Source: Desulfovibrio sp. (GTDB lineage Bacteria; Desulfobacterota; Desulfovibrionia; Desulfovibrionales; Desulfovibrionaceae). From it: a stretch of DNA of 64,000 nt. A program made the translations under genes and the position numbers. The stretch covers positions 116,624 through 180,623 of the forward strand of contig NZ_JAHZCJ010000008.1 in assembly GCF_019422935.1 (NCBI RefSeq), read 5' to 3'. Positions 9,566 through 17,699 of the stretch are shown piece after piece. The notes under the pieces are model-generated. The model had not been told where the DNA came from and did not search any database. It was given only the letters and a program-made list of their open reading frames with translations. The first letter of the stretch is position 1, and each line of letters starts with the position of its first letter.

Positions 9566-10519
9566 ATGGCTTCCATGCAACCACCCAGCGCGTCTTCGTC
9601 CCCCCGCTTCTGCAACACCGGCAGCTTCATGCGCATGCCGCGTATGGACGACCCCACGGGCATGGATTTTGCGGTTTTCGGCATTCCCTTTGATACGGGC
9701 AGTTCCTACCGCACGGGTTCGCGCTTCGGGCCCTCGGCAATCCGGCATATTTCGAGCATGATCAAGCCCAACAATGTTATCTTTGAGGTCAATATTCTCA
9801 ACGAGCTGACCGGTGGCGACTTTGGCGACGTCAATATTGTGCCCGGTTACATCGAACCTTCCTACGCCGCCATTACCGAGTTCATGCAGCCTCTGCTTGA
9901 AGCTGGCGCAGTGCCGCTGGGCCTTGGCGGCGACCATGCCATCACCCTGGCCGAGCTGCGCGCCGTTGCCGCCAAGCACGGCAAGGTAAGTCTGCTGCAT
10001 TTTGATTCGCACCTGGATCTGAACGAATCCGTATTCGGGCAGCCGTACAACCACGGCACACCCTTTCGGCGCGCGCTGGAAGAAGGCCTCATTGATCCGT
10101 CCACCTCTATCCAGCTGGGCATGCGCGGTTCGCTCTATGATCCGGACGACTTCAAGATTGCCGCTGACCTTGGCTTCAAGGTGCTGCCCGCGCACATTAT
10201 GCGCGAGATGGGCTTGCCTGCGGTTATAGAAGCCATCCAGCAGCGCGTGGGCGACACAAAGGTCTTCCTCACCTTTGATATCGACTTTGTGGACCCGGCA
10301 TACGCCCCCGGCACCGGCACGCCAGAGGTCGGCGGCTTTACCTCATGGGAGGTGCTGAGCCTGGTACGCGCGCTCAAAAATCTACACTATGTGGGCTTTG
10401 ACATTGTGGAGGTCATGCCCGGCATAGATCAGGCAGAGCTGACAGCCTATCTGGCCGCCAACATCGGCTTTGAATTTCTGTCCATCCTCGCATTTCAGAA
10501 AAAGAACGGCCTGCGTTAG
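9566..10519 (+). CDS. Ureohydrolase (agmatinase / guanidino-acid hydrolase family), copy 2
   Basis: A 317-residue paralogue of the 5397-6356 product. Metal-site motifs are GGDHA, FDSHLD (Ser replaces the usual Ala of DAH; the metal ligands are kept) and TFDIDFVDPAYAPGTGTPE. The N-terminal PRFCNTGSFMRMP is shared with copy 1. Divergence in the loop regions suggests that the two copies have different substrates or form a mixed complex; I cannot tell which. ATG 9566 follows GAGG by 6 bases. It is the last gene of the cluster, ended by the hairpin at 10575-10611. Confidence 0.88.
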   Translation: MASMQPPSASSSPRFCNTGSFMRMPRMDDPTGMDFAVFGIPFDTGSSYRTGSRFGPSAIRHISSMIKPNNVIFEVNILNELTGGDFGDVNIVPGYIEPSYAAITEFMQPLLEAGAVPLGLGGDHAITLAELRAVAAKHGKVSLLHFDSHLDLNESVFGQPYNHGTPFRRALEEGLIDPSTSIQLGMRGSLYDPDDFKIAADLGFKVLPAHIMREMGLPAVIEAIQQRVGDTKVFLTFDIDFVDPAYAPGTGTPEVGGFTSWEVLSLVRALKNLHYVGFDIVEVMPGIDQAELTAYLAANIGFEFLSILAFQKKNGLR

Positions 10520-10574
10520 AGCAGGTTACGAATGCAATGTATTAACTTGAATTAAACAACTTGCCATCACACGC

Positions 10575-10619
10575 ACGGCGCAGCCCTGTTACCCTCACAG
10601 AGCTGCGCCGTTATATTTT
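10575..10619 (+). terminator. Terminator between convergent genes
   Basis: ACGGCGCAG, a 19-base loop, CTGCGCCGT and then TATATTTT. It ends the guanidino cluster and may also serve the convergent DJ-1 gene. Confidence 0.75.
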
Positions 10620-10656
10620 CCGCCAGACAGTTCAGGCTGGCAGGGGCTGAAGCCGC

Positions 10657-11259
10657 CTAAACTTCGGCAGTATACGGCGGGGCCGGATCGTACTGCAAAA
10701 TTTTGCGTACAAGGCGGGCGTGATCCGGGTCATGAATCTGGCCCACAAGCCACAGGGCCATGTCCATTCCCGCAGAGACACCTTGCGAGGTGACGATCTT
10801 GCCGTCGCGCACATAACGCGCATCCGGCAGAGCCGTTATTTCCGGGTCGCCTTCAAGGGCGTCCATGAGCTGCCAGTGCGTTGTGGCCCTGCGCCCCTTG
10901 AGCAGCCCGGCCTTTTGCAGGATCAGCCCACCTGTGCACACGGCGGCGAGGTATTCCACCTTTTCGTACTGCTGGCGCACCCAGTCCAGAATGGTGGGCT
11001 CGCTCCAGGCATATTCGGAAACTTCCGCAGTGCCGGGCAACAGCAGCACATCCAGCGGCGGAGCATTTTGCAGGCTGTAGTCCGGCGTAATGCGCAAGCC
11101 GCTCAAGCCGCTGAGCGTCTGGCCCGTGCCGCTCAGCGTCACCACCCTGCCGCCACCGGCAAACTGGTTAGATGCCGCAAAAACCTGCATGGGCGCTACA
11201 AAATCCAGCTCCGCCACCTGTTCATAAATATATATTCCGTATGTGAGGCCTTTTTTCAT
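10657..11259 (-). CDS. DJ-1/PfpI family protein, isonitrile-hydratase-like
   Basis: A 200-residue single-domain class-I amidotransferase-like protein. The probable nucleophilic cysteine is in the elbow AAVCTGGLILQKAGL, followed by KGRRATTHW, a combination seen in isonitrile hydratases and in the regulatory domains of GlxA-type regulators. It lies 2 bases after the stop of the GlxA-type regulator, and its ribosome site (AAAGGAGA) is inside the end of that gene, so the two are co-translated. It resembles the N-terminal half of that regulator without the DNA-binding part, so it may be an enzyme or a regulatory partner. Confidence 0.8.
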   Translation of the reverse strand: MKKGLTYGIYIYEQVAELDFVAPMQVFAASNQFAGGGRVVTLSGTGQTLSGLSGLRITPDYSLQNAPPLDVLLLPGTAEVSEYAWSEPTILDWVRQQYEKVEYLAAVCTGGLILQKAGLLKGRRATTHWQLMDALEGDPEITALPDARYVRDGKIVTSQGVSAGMDMALWLVGQIHDPDHARLVRKILQYDPAPPYTAEV

Positions 11260-11261
11260 CT

Positions 11262-12230
11262 TTATTCTCCTTTAAAAAAATGTCGGCTGTACTGATGGGG
11301 ACTCAGGCCAAGGCGGCGGATGAAGGCCTTGCGCAGGCGATCTTCGCTGCCAAAACCAGCCGACTGCGCCACCGAGGCAAAGGAATCAGCCCCGGATTCA
11401 ATGAGCTCCCGCGCCCGGGTAATGCGCAAGCCTTCCACAAAGCGTGCGGGGCTGCTGCCGGTTTCTGCGGGGAATACCCGCGCGAACGAGCGGGGGCTCA
11501 TGTTCGCCACCTCTGCCAGGCGCTCAACAGTCAGATTTTTGCCAAGATTCCCTTCCATCCAACGCACCAGAGGAGCAAACCTGCCCGCATTGACCTGCGC
11601 GGCCAGGGCAGAGCTGTACTGGCTCTGGTTGCCGGGGCGGCGGCGGTACAAAAGCAATACGCGGGCAACTTCCATTGCCAGCTTGTCGCCGTAGTCTTCC
11701 TCAACCATATCCAGCGCCAGATCTATGCCCGCCGTAACGCCGCCGCTTGTGGACGTGTTGCCATCGCGTACAAAAATGGCGTCAGGCTCCACGGTAATCT
11801 GCGGATACAGTTCAGCCAGGCGGTCAGCCACCAGCCAATGGGTTGTCGCCCTTTTGCCGTGCAGCAGACCGCAGGCCGCCAGAATGAACGCCCCGCTGCA
11901 TACGCTTGCCATGCGCGTAGACCGGGCCGCCGCCGCGCTTACCTGCCGTATGATCTGCGGATTCCCCGATATGACTTCCGCATCCACAGCGCCGGGGACA
12001 ACAAGGATATCCGGTGAAAGATTTTCGAGTGTTGTTTCCGCCGTCAGCACAAGACCGGATGACGTACGCACAGGGCCGGGCGTGCACGCGGCAAATACGG
12101 GCGTATAGCCCTGATCCTTTTTGTTGCTGTGCGCCAGAATATCCGTAGCCGTGGCAAAAACCTCCAGCGGGCCGGATACATCCAGCGAGACAATGCCGGG
12201 ATAAAGAAAGAAAACAACGCGCTGTTTCAT
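11262..12230 (-). CDS. GlxA-type transcriptional regulator (DJ-1-like domain + AraC HTH)
   Basis: A 322-residue protein. Residues about 5-190 form a DJ-1/PfpI-like sensor domain with the elbow SVCSGAFILAACGLL. The last 100 residues are an AraC/XylS DNA-binding domain with two helix-turn-helices (LAEVANMSPRSFARVF and the FGSEDRLRKAF region). Regulators of this architecture control catabolism of arginine, betaine and similar nitrogen compounds in other bacteria. Convergent orientation beside the guanidino cluster makes it a candidate regulator of it. ATG 12230 is clear. Confidence 0.88.
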   Translation of the reverse strand: MKQRVVFFLYPGIVSLDVSGPLEVFATATDILAHSNKKDQGYTPVFAACTPGPVRTSSGLVLTAETTLENLSPDILVVPGAVDAEVISGNPQIIRQVSAAAARSTRMASVCSGAFILAACGLLHGKRATTHWLVADRLAELYPQITVEPDAIFVRDGNTSTSGGVTAGIDLALDMVEEDYGDKLAMEVARVLLLYRRRPGNQSQYSSALAAQVNAGRFAPLVRWMEGNLGKNLTVERLAEVANMSPRSFARVFPAETGSSPARFVEGLRITRARELIESGADSFASVAQSAGFGSEDRLRKAFIRRLGLSPHQYSRHFFKGE

Positions 12231-12347
12231 GTGTGCAGAATAAAAAACGACCGCGCTGGCAGCAATGACAAAAAACAGTCTTTTTCTGCCACAATAGCGG
12301 CAACAGGGCGCCGCCGGAACAGGCGGTGCAGATTGGCAGAAACAGGC

Positions 12348-12388
12348 AAAGGCCGTCCGGCGTACCCATGGGTATGCCGGACGGCCTT
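12348..12388 (-). terminator. Long palindromic terminator of the glycan operon
   Basis: AAAGGCCGTCCGGC and GCCGGACGGCCTTT form a 14-bp stem around a loop that is itself nearly palindromic. It lies 37 bases after the stop of the Sel1 gene; the T-run on that strand is short. The rest of 12231-12347 should hold the promoter of the GlxA-type regulator; I see no unambiguous box. Confidence 0.65.
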
Positions 12389-12424
12389 TATATTTTTCAA
12401 TGCCGGGCCTGTGGCCCGTCTGGT

Positions 12425-13468
12425 TTACTGCTTCTTTTTATCGCGGGTCTGTTTGGTGGGACTGCCGGGTGCGGCGGCCTTGGCAGGAGCCTTGGTGGAC
12501 ATGCTGCGCAACGCAGCCTTGGCATCAGGGTCTCCGTTCTTGGCGGCAAGCTGATACCAGCGGCTGGCTTCGGTCAGGTTGCGGGGAACGCCCGTACCCT
12601 GTTCGTACATGAGGCCAAGGCTGTACTGGGCGGCAGCTTCGTTCTGCTCCGCAGCCTTGCGGTACCAGTCCACAGCCTGGGTATAATCCTGCGCTGCGCC
12701 GCGCCCCTGCTCATACATATAGCCGAGGTTGTACTGCGCTTCCGCATAGCCCTGCTCCGCCGCGCGTGTATACCACTGCACGGCCTTGGCGGGATCCTGA
12801 GCATAACCGCGCCCTTCGGCATACATGTAGGCCAGATTGTTCTGGGCCTTGGCGTGATCCTGCTCCGCGGCCTTTTCAAACCAGTGGGCCGCCTTGGTGT
12901 CGCTCTGATTTTCGCCCTTGCCATTCATATACGTCCAGCCAAGGGAATACTGGGCCGAAGCCAACCCCTGATTGGCGGCACGGGTGTACCAGTCGATGGC
13001 GGCGGCTTCATCCTTGGGCACTCCCTTGCCATAGGCATAGAGGTAGCCAAGATTATACTGGGCCATGGCAAGACCCTGATCGGCGGCCTTGCGGAACCAG
13101 CGGGCGGCCTCGTGGTAATTGCGGGGAACGCCATCCCCGGTAACCAGCGACGTGGCCCAAGAATTCATGGCGCTGACGTCGCCCTTTTCCGCCGCCAAGC
13201 GAAAAAATTCCGCGGCGCGCGTATTGTTTTTCTTCACGCCCTTGCCCTCAAGGATCAGGCGGCCCATGACATAGAGGGCTTCGGCATTGCCGCTGTCCAC
13301 CAGCGGCTTGAGCACGCGCACGGCCTGATCGTAATCGGCCTTGTCCAGCGCGGCCTGAGCCTCGCGCAGGGTCGAGGCGTCATCAGCCAGAACAGTGCCG
13401 CCCATGAGCAGAACAGAACAGAATACCGCAGCCACCAACAGCGACAACGAAAAAACACGAACTTGCAT
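12425..13468 (-). CDS. Secreted Sel1-like repeat protein
   Basis: A 347-residue protein with a signal peptide (hydrophobic core ending near LMGGTVLADD) followed by about seven Sel1-like repeats of 36 residues, recognisable by AxYxLGxxYxxGxGVxxD and AxxWYxxAAxQG. The tail is Lys/Ala/Pro-rich. Sel1 repeats are protein-interaction scaffolds; those in the periplasm often serve envelope or appendage assembly. It is the third gene of a tightly packed operon with the glycan transferase and NeuB, separated from the former by 3 bases. Confidence 0.85.
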   Translation of the reverse strand: MQVRVFSLSLLVAAVFCSVLLMGGTVLADDASTLREAQAALDKADYDQAVRVLKPLVDSGNAEALYVMGRLILEGKGVKKNNTRAAEFFRLAAEKGDVSAMNSWATSLVTGDGVPRNYHEAARWFRKAADQGLAMAQYNLGYLYAYGKGVPKDEAAAIDWYTRAANQGLASAQYSLGWTYMNGKGENQSDTKAAHWFEKAAEQDHAKAQNNLAYMYAEGRGYAQDPAKAVQWYTRAAEQGYAEAQYNLGYMYEQGRGAAQDYTQAVDWYRKAAEQNEAAAQYSLGLMYEQGTGVPRNLTEASRWYQLAAKNGDPDAKAALRSMSTKAPAKAAAPGSPTKQTRDKKKQ

Positions 13469-13471
13469 GTG

Positions 13472-15199
13472 TTACAGACTCTTCAGCATTTTCAGCCAGT
13501 AAGGGTTAGGACCGCCCGGAACGGTCAGGGCCTGCTGCGCGCAGTACGCCTTGCGCGCCTGCTGCACCTTATCGCTCATCCACCATGCCAGCGGATCACT
13601 CCAGACCTCGGCGGCCTTGGCGGCGGCCTTCTGGGGTGTTTCGTGCCATATACCGGCTTCGGCCAGCATGTCCAGCAGGGCCGTGGCATCGCTTGTCAGC
13701 GCCCAGGCCTCGCGCCGCCAGAACAGCACCATGGGGATATTGGCAACCAGCGATTCCAGCAGTGTTGTACCGTTGTGGTCCAGCACCAGTAAACGGCAGG
13801 CATAGAGGTGGTTTGACAACATGCCCGTGGCCATCCGCACAGCGGGGAAACGCTCCAGCACCCAATCCGCATCGCGCAGAGAGCCGGGAACCGGGAAATA
13901 GGGGCGGTACAGCGAACAGGCCTGCACATCGCGCCCCAGAGCTTCAAAAAATCGACTTTTGTCCTTGCGGTATTCCACTATCTGCAAGGGCGAGGGATGC
14001 GCGTCAAGCCGATAGGGAAAGGCGGGCATTTCTGTGCCGACATACAGCAGGTTTTCGCCTTTCTGCCCCTGCCAGCGCCCTTCAAGGCCATCAAGCTGCG
14101 GATACGGCAGGGGAACAAAATTGCCCGCACTGCCCTGATGCTGCTTCCAGCCCCAGGTGCCAAAGGCATGCTGGCTGTATTCCACCATCTCCACATCTGA
14201 AACGCAACGCACCTGCCCGTAGTCGCTGCCATGCTGCACATACATGAGGCGGTTGCCGCGCCCCCGCCACTTGGCCAGCGACTGGCGGTAATCCGCATCT
14301 TCATAGGCCAGCACGCTGGCAACGCGCAGACGCGGCCCCAGCGGATCAGGCGTAAGACGGGCCGGATGCTTGTGACTTGCCAGCAGTTGCGGCAAGGAAG
14401 CCATGAAAAGCGTCACCAGCGTACTGGCGAAATTTTCTGGCAGGTCCGCCGCAATACCGGTGGCGGCGCTGCTGTACTCCGCCTGCGGGCGCGACCTGTC
14501 CGGCCCATGACTGCGGTGCAGCAAGGCCAGCGAAAAACGCAAGGTCTGGGCAATGCTCATGCCCTTGAGCCGGGGGCAAGGCAGGCGCAACATCAGCTTG
14601 CGCAGCACCTCACGCACCTGCTCCTTGCCGGAGAGCTTTTCCTGCTCACCATACTTTTTTTGCACCGAAGGCAGATATTCCATGCTCCAGGCTGCGGGAA
14701 ATACCTCTTCCAGCAGACGCGAGAACAGCCAGTGGTTGTAGGTATGCCCCAGCGCCCCGTGCATCACAAAGTCCGGCCCGGTTGCAAAACTGAACGAGCA
14801 GTCACGCGGCAACAGCGGCACATGCAGAGGTTCCTGCCCCCAGGCCTGCACCATGGCCTTGACCCGCCACCAGCGTTCCACAACCTGCTTGGAAACATTC
14901 ATTGCCCAGGGCGTGAGCAGGGTTTCCCAATAGGCAGGGGGCAAATTGCGGGCATGCGGGCAGATGCGCTCGGCAACATGAGGCAGCATATCTGCACAGA
15001 GAGCCTTTACCTCCTGGCAGGCCCGCTCCTGCAAGGGAATCTCGACCAGCGGCTCAGGAGCAAAGGTGAATTTTTTATCCCAGTCGGGGAAAAATTCTTC
15101 CTGCTCGGCAAAACACCAAGGCCCGGCCGCGCGAAAAAACGCAGGGTCGGCCTTGTGGGGCATGCGCCCAAGAACAAGGGTTATGCGCCCGGTGCTCAT
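13472..15199 (-). CDS. LIC12162-type putative surface-glycan transferase
   Basis: A 575-residue protein that I recognise as LIC12162-like from its layout: an N-terminal MSTGRITLVLG segment, a long cysteine-bearing middle, then a C-terminal glycosyltransferase-like half with LMYVQHGSDYG, NLLYVGTEM and the donor-site-like VLDHNGTTLLESLVANIPMV. The last segment is what GT-B enzymes use to bind a nucleotide sugar. It starts 2 bases after the NeuB stop. With NeuB and nearby fliD/fliS, it may transfer a nonulosonic acid or a related sugar onto a cell-surface or flagellar target. Function is inferred only. Confidence 0.65.
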   Translation of the reverse strand: MSTGRITLVLGRMPHKADPAFFRAAGPWCFAEQEEFFPDWDKKFTFAPEPLVEIPLQERACQEVKALCADMLPHVAERICPHARNLPPAYWETLLTPWAMNVSKQVVERWWRVKAMVQAWGQEPLHVPLLPRDCSFSFATGPDFVMHGALGHTYNHWLFSRLLEEVFPAAWSMEYLPSVQKKYGEQEKLSGKEQVREVLRKLMLRLPCPRLKGMSIAQTLRFSLALLHRSHGPDRSRPQAEYSSAATGIAADLPENFASTLVTLFMASLPQLLASHKHPARLTPDPLGPRLRVASVLAYEDADYRQSLAKWRGRGNRLMYVQHGSDYGQVRCVSDVEMVEYSQHAFGTWGWKQHQGSAGNFVPLPYPQLDGLEGRWQGQKGENLLYVGTEMPAFPYRLDAHPSPLQIVEYRKDKSRFFEALGRDVQACSLYRPYFPVPGSLRDADWVLERFPAVRMATGMLSNHLYACRLLVLDHNGTTLLESLVANIPMVLFWRREAWALTSDATALLDMLAEAGIWHETPQKAAAKAAEVWSDPLAWWMSDKVQQARKAYCAQQALTVPGGPNPYWLKMLKSL

Positions 15200-15201
15200 A
15201 A

Positions 15202-16263
15202 TCAGGCCCTGTCAAGATCGGCCCAGGAAAGCACGGTATCTTCGGGCAGATCTCGGCGGGCGCGCATACCGAGCACCTCGTCGTAATTACGGGGGGAGAT
15301 GCCATGCGCGGGGCGCTTCCAGGTAAGATCGGCAGCGGTCAGCGGCTGACCGGCGGGCACGGCCCGCGCCGTCACCAGGGAACGACGGGCGTGCTGACGT
15401 GCGGGTTCTTCTTCCGGCAGGGCGCGAAGCTCCATGCCGCCCACGCTGGTCAGCGTGGCGCTGAGGCGCTTGTAGAAGTGCTTGAGGTCTTCCTTGTCCA
15501 TGGCGTGGTAGTGGTCGTTGCCGGGCAAGGTTTTGTCGTGCGAAAAGTGCTTTTCAAGAATGCGTGCGCCCAGCAGGGTGGCGGTTTCAAGAATATGCAT
15601 GTCGTTGGGCAGGGTGTGGTCGGAATAGCCGATGACATGCTGGGGGAAATGCCGCTTCAGCGCGGGGATCATGCCCAGAGCCGCGTTTTCATCCGCAGTG
15701 GGATAGTTGAGTACGCAGTGCAGCAGGGCCAGTTTGTTGCCCTTTTCTTCAATCCATTCCACGGCTTCGGCAATTTCGTGCAGATGCGCTGCACCGGTGG
15801 AAAGAATAATGGGCTTTTTGAAATCGCAAAGAATGCGGATAAAGGGCTTGTTGGTGATGTCGGACGAGGAGATCTTGAACACGTCCATAAGGTCGTTGAG
15901 AAAGTGCGCCGACTCCACGTCAAAGGGTGTGGACATGAAGGCAATGCCTGCGGCATCGCAATATTTTTTAAGGGCTTCAAATTCGTTCTTCCAAAAAGAA
16001 TCGTGCTTCTTGAAGAGCTCGTACTGGCTGGAGGTGGGTTCCTTGGAGGTATCCCAGTAGGCGGGCGAATCCTTGGAGGCCAGGGTTCCGGCCTTGTAGG
16101 TCTGGAACTTGATGGCGTTGGCCCCGCCTTCCGCGGCCTCGTCAACCAGACGGCGGGCGATGTCCATACTGCCCTCGTGGTTCACGCCTGCCTCGGCAAT
16201 AACATAGGGAACGGGAATGTGGGTTTCCTGAGTGGGGACGTCGAATATTTCCATGAGTTTCAT
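15202..16263 (-). CDS. NeuB-family nonulosonic acid synthase
   Basis: A 353-residue protein. Residues about 15-285 are the NeuB TIM barrel (YVIAEAGVNHEGSMDIA, IKFQTYKAG, FKISSSDITN, GYSDHT, LEKHFSHDK), and the last 65 are an SAF antifreeze-like domain (LVTARAVPAGQPLTAADL). These enzymes condense phosphoenolpyruvate with a modified hexosamine to give sialic-, legionaminic- or pseudaminic-type acids. ATG 16263 is preferred (AGAGG about 8 bases upstream) over ATG 16269. No other nonulosonate genes lie nearby, so the precursor pathway must be elsewhere. Confidence 0.88.
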   Translation of the reverse strand: MKLMEIFDVPTQETHIPVPYVIAEAGVNHEGSMDIARRLVDEAAEGGANAIKFQTYKAGTLASKDSPAYWDTSKEPTSSQYELFKKHDSFWKNEFEALKKYCDAAGIAFMSTPFDVESAHFLNDLMDVFKISSSDITNKPFIRILCDFKKPIILSTGAAHLHEIAEAVEWIEEKGNKLALLHCVLNYPTADENAALGMIPALKRHFPQHVIGYSDHTLPNDMHILETATLLGARILEKHFSHDKTLPGNDHYHAMDKEDLKHFYKRLSATLTSVGGMELRALPEEEPARQHARRSLVTARAVPAGQPLTAADLTWKRPAHGISPRNYDEVLGMRARRDLPEDTVLSWADLDRA

Positions 16264-16461
16264 GCTCATTTCCTCTCTGATGAATGATGGGTAAAAACTA
16301 TACTCCCGCAAGATGCAAAAGAAAAGCACACGCTGCGAGCCATTCACATAACATTTTATAATAATTGTTTATTTAAACTATCCAGGTGTTTTGTCCAACG
16401 CTCTTTACCTGCGGCCCGCCTGCGGATATGTTCTTTGCCCAAACCCATAAAGGATGCAGAC

Positions 16462-17091
16462 ATGGCGCACAGCAAGACACTTCGTATCGTTCTGGCCACG
16501 CAAAATGCGGGCAAGGTTCGCGAACTGGCCGACCCGCTGACCGAGTTTGGCGTGGAAGTTCTGGGGCTTTCGTCCTTTCCTGAAATTGGCGACATCGAAG
16601 AAACCGGCACCACATTTGAAGATAACGCCCTCATCAAGGCCAGGGCCGTGGCTGCCCTGACCGGCCTTGTGAGTGTCGCCGATGATTCCGGCCTGGAAGT
16701 GGACGCCCTGGACGGCGCACCAGGCGTATACTCCGCCCGCTATTCAGATGACTGGGAGAGCCTGCCCGGCGAAAGCCGCGATGCCCGCAATATCCGCAAG
16801 CTGCTGCACGCAATGGCCGCAGTGCCCACAGAAAAACGAGGCTGCCGCTTTGTCAGCTGCATGGCCGCCGCCAAGCCCAATGGCGATGAAATAGTCGTGC
16901 GCGGTACGTGGGAAGGCACCCTGCTGGAAAGCCCGCACGGGGACAACGGCTTTGGCTACGACCCTATTTTCTTTGATCCAACGGCGAACAAATCCGGCGC
17001 GGAACTGACGCGGGATGAAAAAAACGCCCGCAGCCACCGGGGCAATGCCCTGCGCGCCCTGCTGGCTCGATGGGCCGAATTTATGCGTTAA
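16462..17091 (+). CDS. rdgB: XTP/dITP pyrophosphatase (RdgB/HAM1 family)
   Basis: A 209-residue housecleaning nucleotidase. The N-terminal substrate loop LATQNAGKVREL and the catalytic segment VADDSGLEVDALDGAPGVYSAR are intact, as is FGYDPIF. It removes inosine and xanthosine triphosphates to keep them out of DNA and RNA. ATG 16462 has AAAGGA 7 bases before it. It is divergent from the NeuB operon. Confidence 0.95.
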   Translation: MAHSKTLRIVLATQNAGKVRELADPLTEFGVEVLGLSSFPEIGDIEETGTTFEDNALIKARAVAALTGLVSVADDSGLEVDALDGAPGVYSARYSDDWESLPGESRDARNIRKLLHAMAAVPTEKRGCRFVSCMAAAKPNGDEIVVRGTWEGTLLESPHGDNGFGYDPIFFDPTANKSGAELTRDEKNARSHRGNALRALLARWAEFMR

Positions 17092-17341
17092 GGCGCGACA
17101 CGCGCCAATGCTGCGGACGGAACAAACCGCCCGCAGATATCGCATGGCTGCAAAGCTAAAAAATCAGGAGCAGGCGGGGCAACCCGCCGCTTCTCTTTTA
17201 CCCCGGCTGCAAGGCCGCGCGTTGCGCCCTCCTGCCTATGCGCAGAACGCCCCACGAGTACCGTGGGAACAGGCCATCATTTTTATGCCAGCCGGGGCAG
17301 CCGTCATCCGCATCTGCCACTTTCCACACGCCGCCAGTCTC

Positions 17342-17368
17342 TAAACTTTTTCGCCTTTGCTCCGTTAA
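17342..17368 (+). promoter_or_regulatory. Candidate sigma-28 (FliA) promoter before fliD
   Basis: TAAA, exactly 15 bases, then TCCGTTAA. The flagellar sigma factor recognises TAAA-N15-GCCGATAA, so the -10-like box matches at six of eight positions. The implied leader before fliD is about 320 bases, which is long. Confidence 0.4.
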
Positions 17369-17391
17369 AATAATTGAGGTGCAAGACCTTC

Positions 17392-17452
17392 GGCATTTTT
17401 GCATGGAGGCAAAAAATGCCCTTTGGGCAGCCTGGAGCAAAACAAATGCTCC
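17392..17452 (+). other. Stem-loops in the fliD leader
   Basis: The 608 bases 17092-17699 hold no gene that I can support. Within them GGCATTTTTGC (17392) pairs with GCAAAAAATGCC (17409), and GGAGC (17434) pairs with GCTCC about 9 bases later. They could be a terminator of an upstream transcript or leader structures of fliD. Confidence 0.35.
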
Positions 17453-17560
17453 GCGAGCGCAAGCGGGAAAAAACGGCCAAGCGGGGCATTCGCGCTATCT
17501 GCTGATTTTTTTTTCAGCATTTCCGGCATTGCATGCTCCCGGCCCGCCGCATCCACCAAT

Positions 17561-17576
17561 TTGCACGTATCTTGCA
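17561..17576 (+). promoter_or_regulatory. Candidate sigma-54 promoter before fliD
   Basis: TTGCACG-TATC-TTGCA compared with the sigma-54 consensus TGGCACG-N4-TTGCW differs at one base, but that base is one of the two conserved G residues at -24. It would give a leader of about 110 bases. Confidence 0.35.
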
Positions 17577-17699
17577 AATTTTTGAGTGTCCGTCATGTCT
17601 CCGGCATGTATTGCCGCCATTTGCAGGCATGACGGCTGGCGGTTCCTCTGGTTTGCGCAGCCCGCACAGGGAACGGCACATCTTTCTTGAGAGGCATCT

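Noticed and set aside
12326-13792. A 488-codon plus-strand frame opposite the Sel1 gene
   Set aside because: Repetitive translation arises from the Sel1 repeats read backwards; no ribosome site and no domain.
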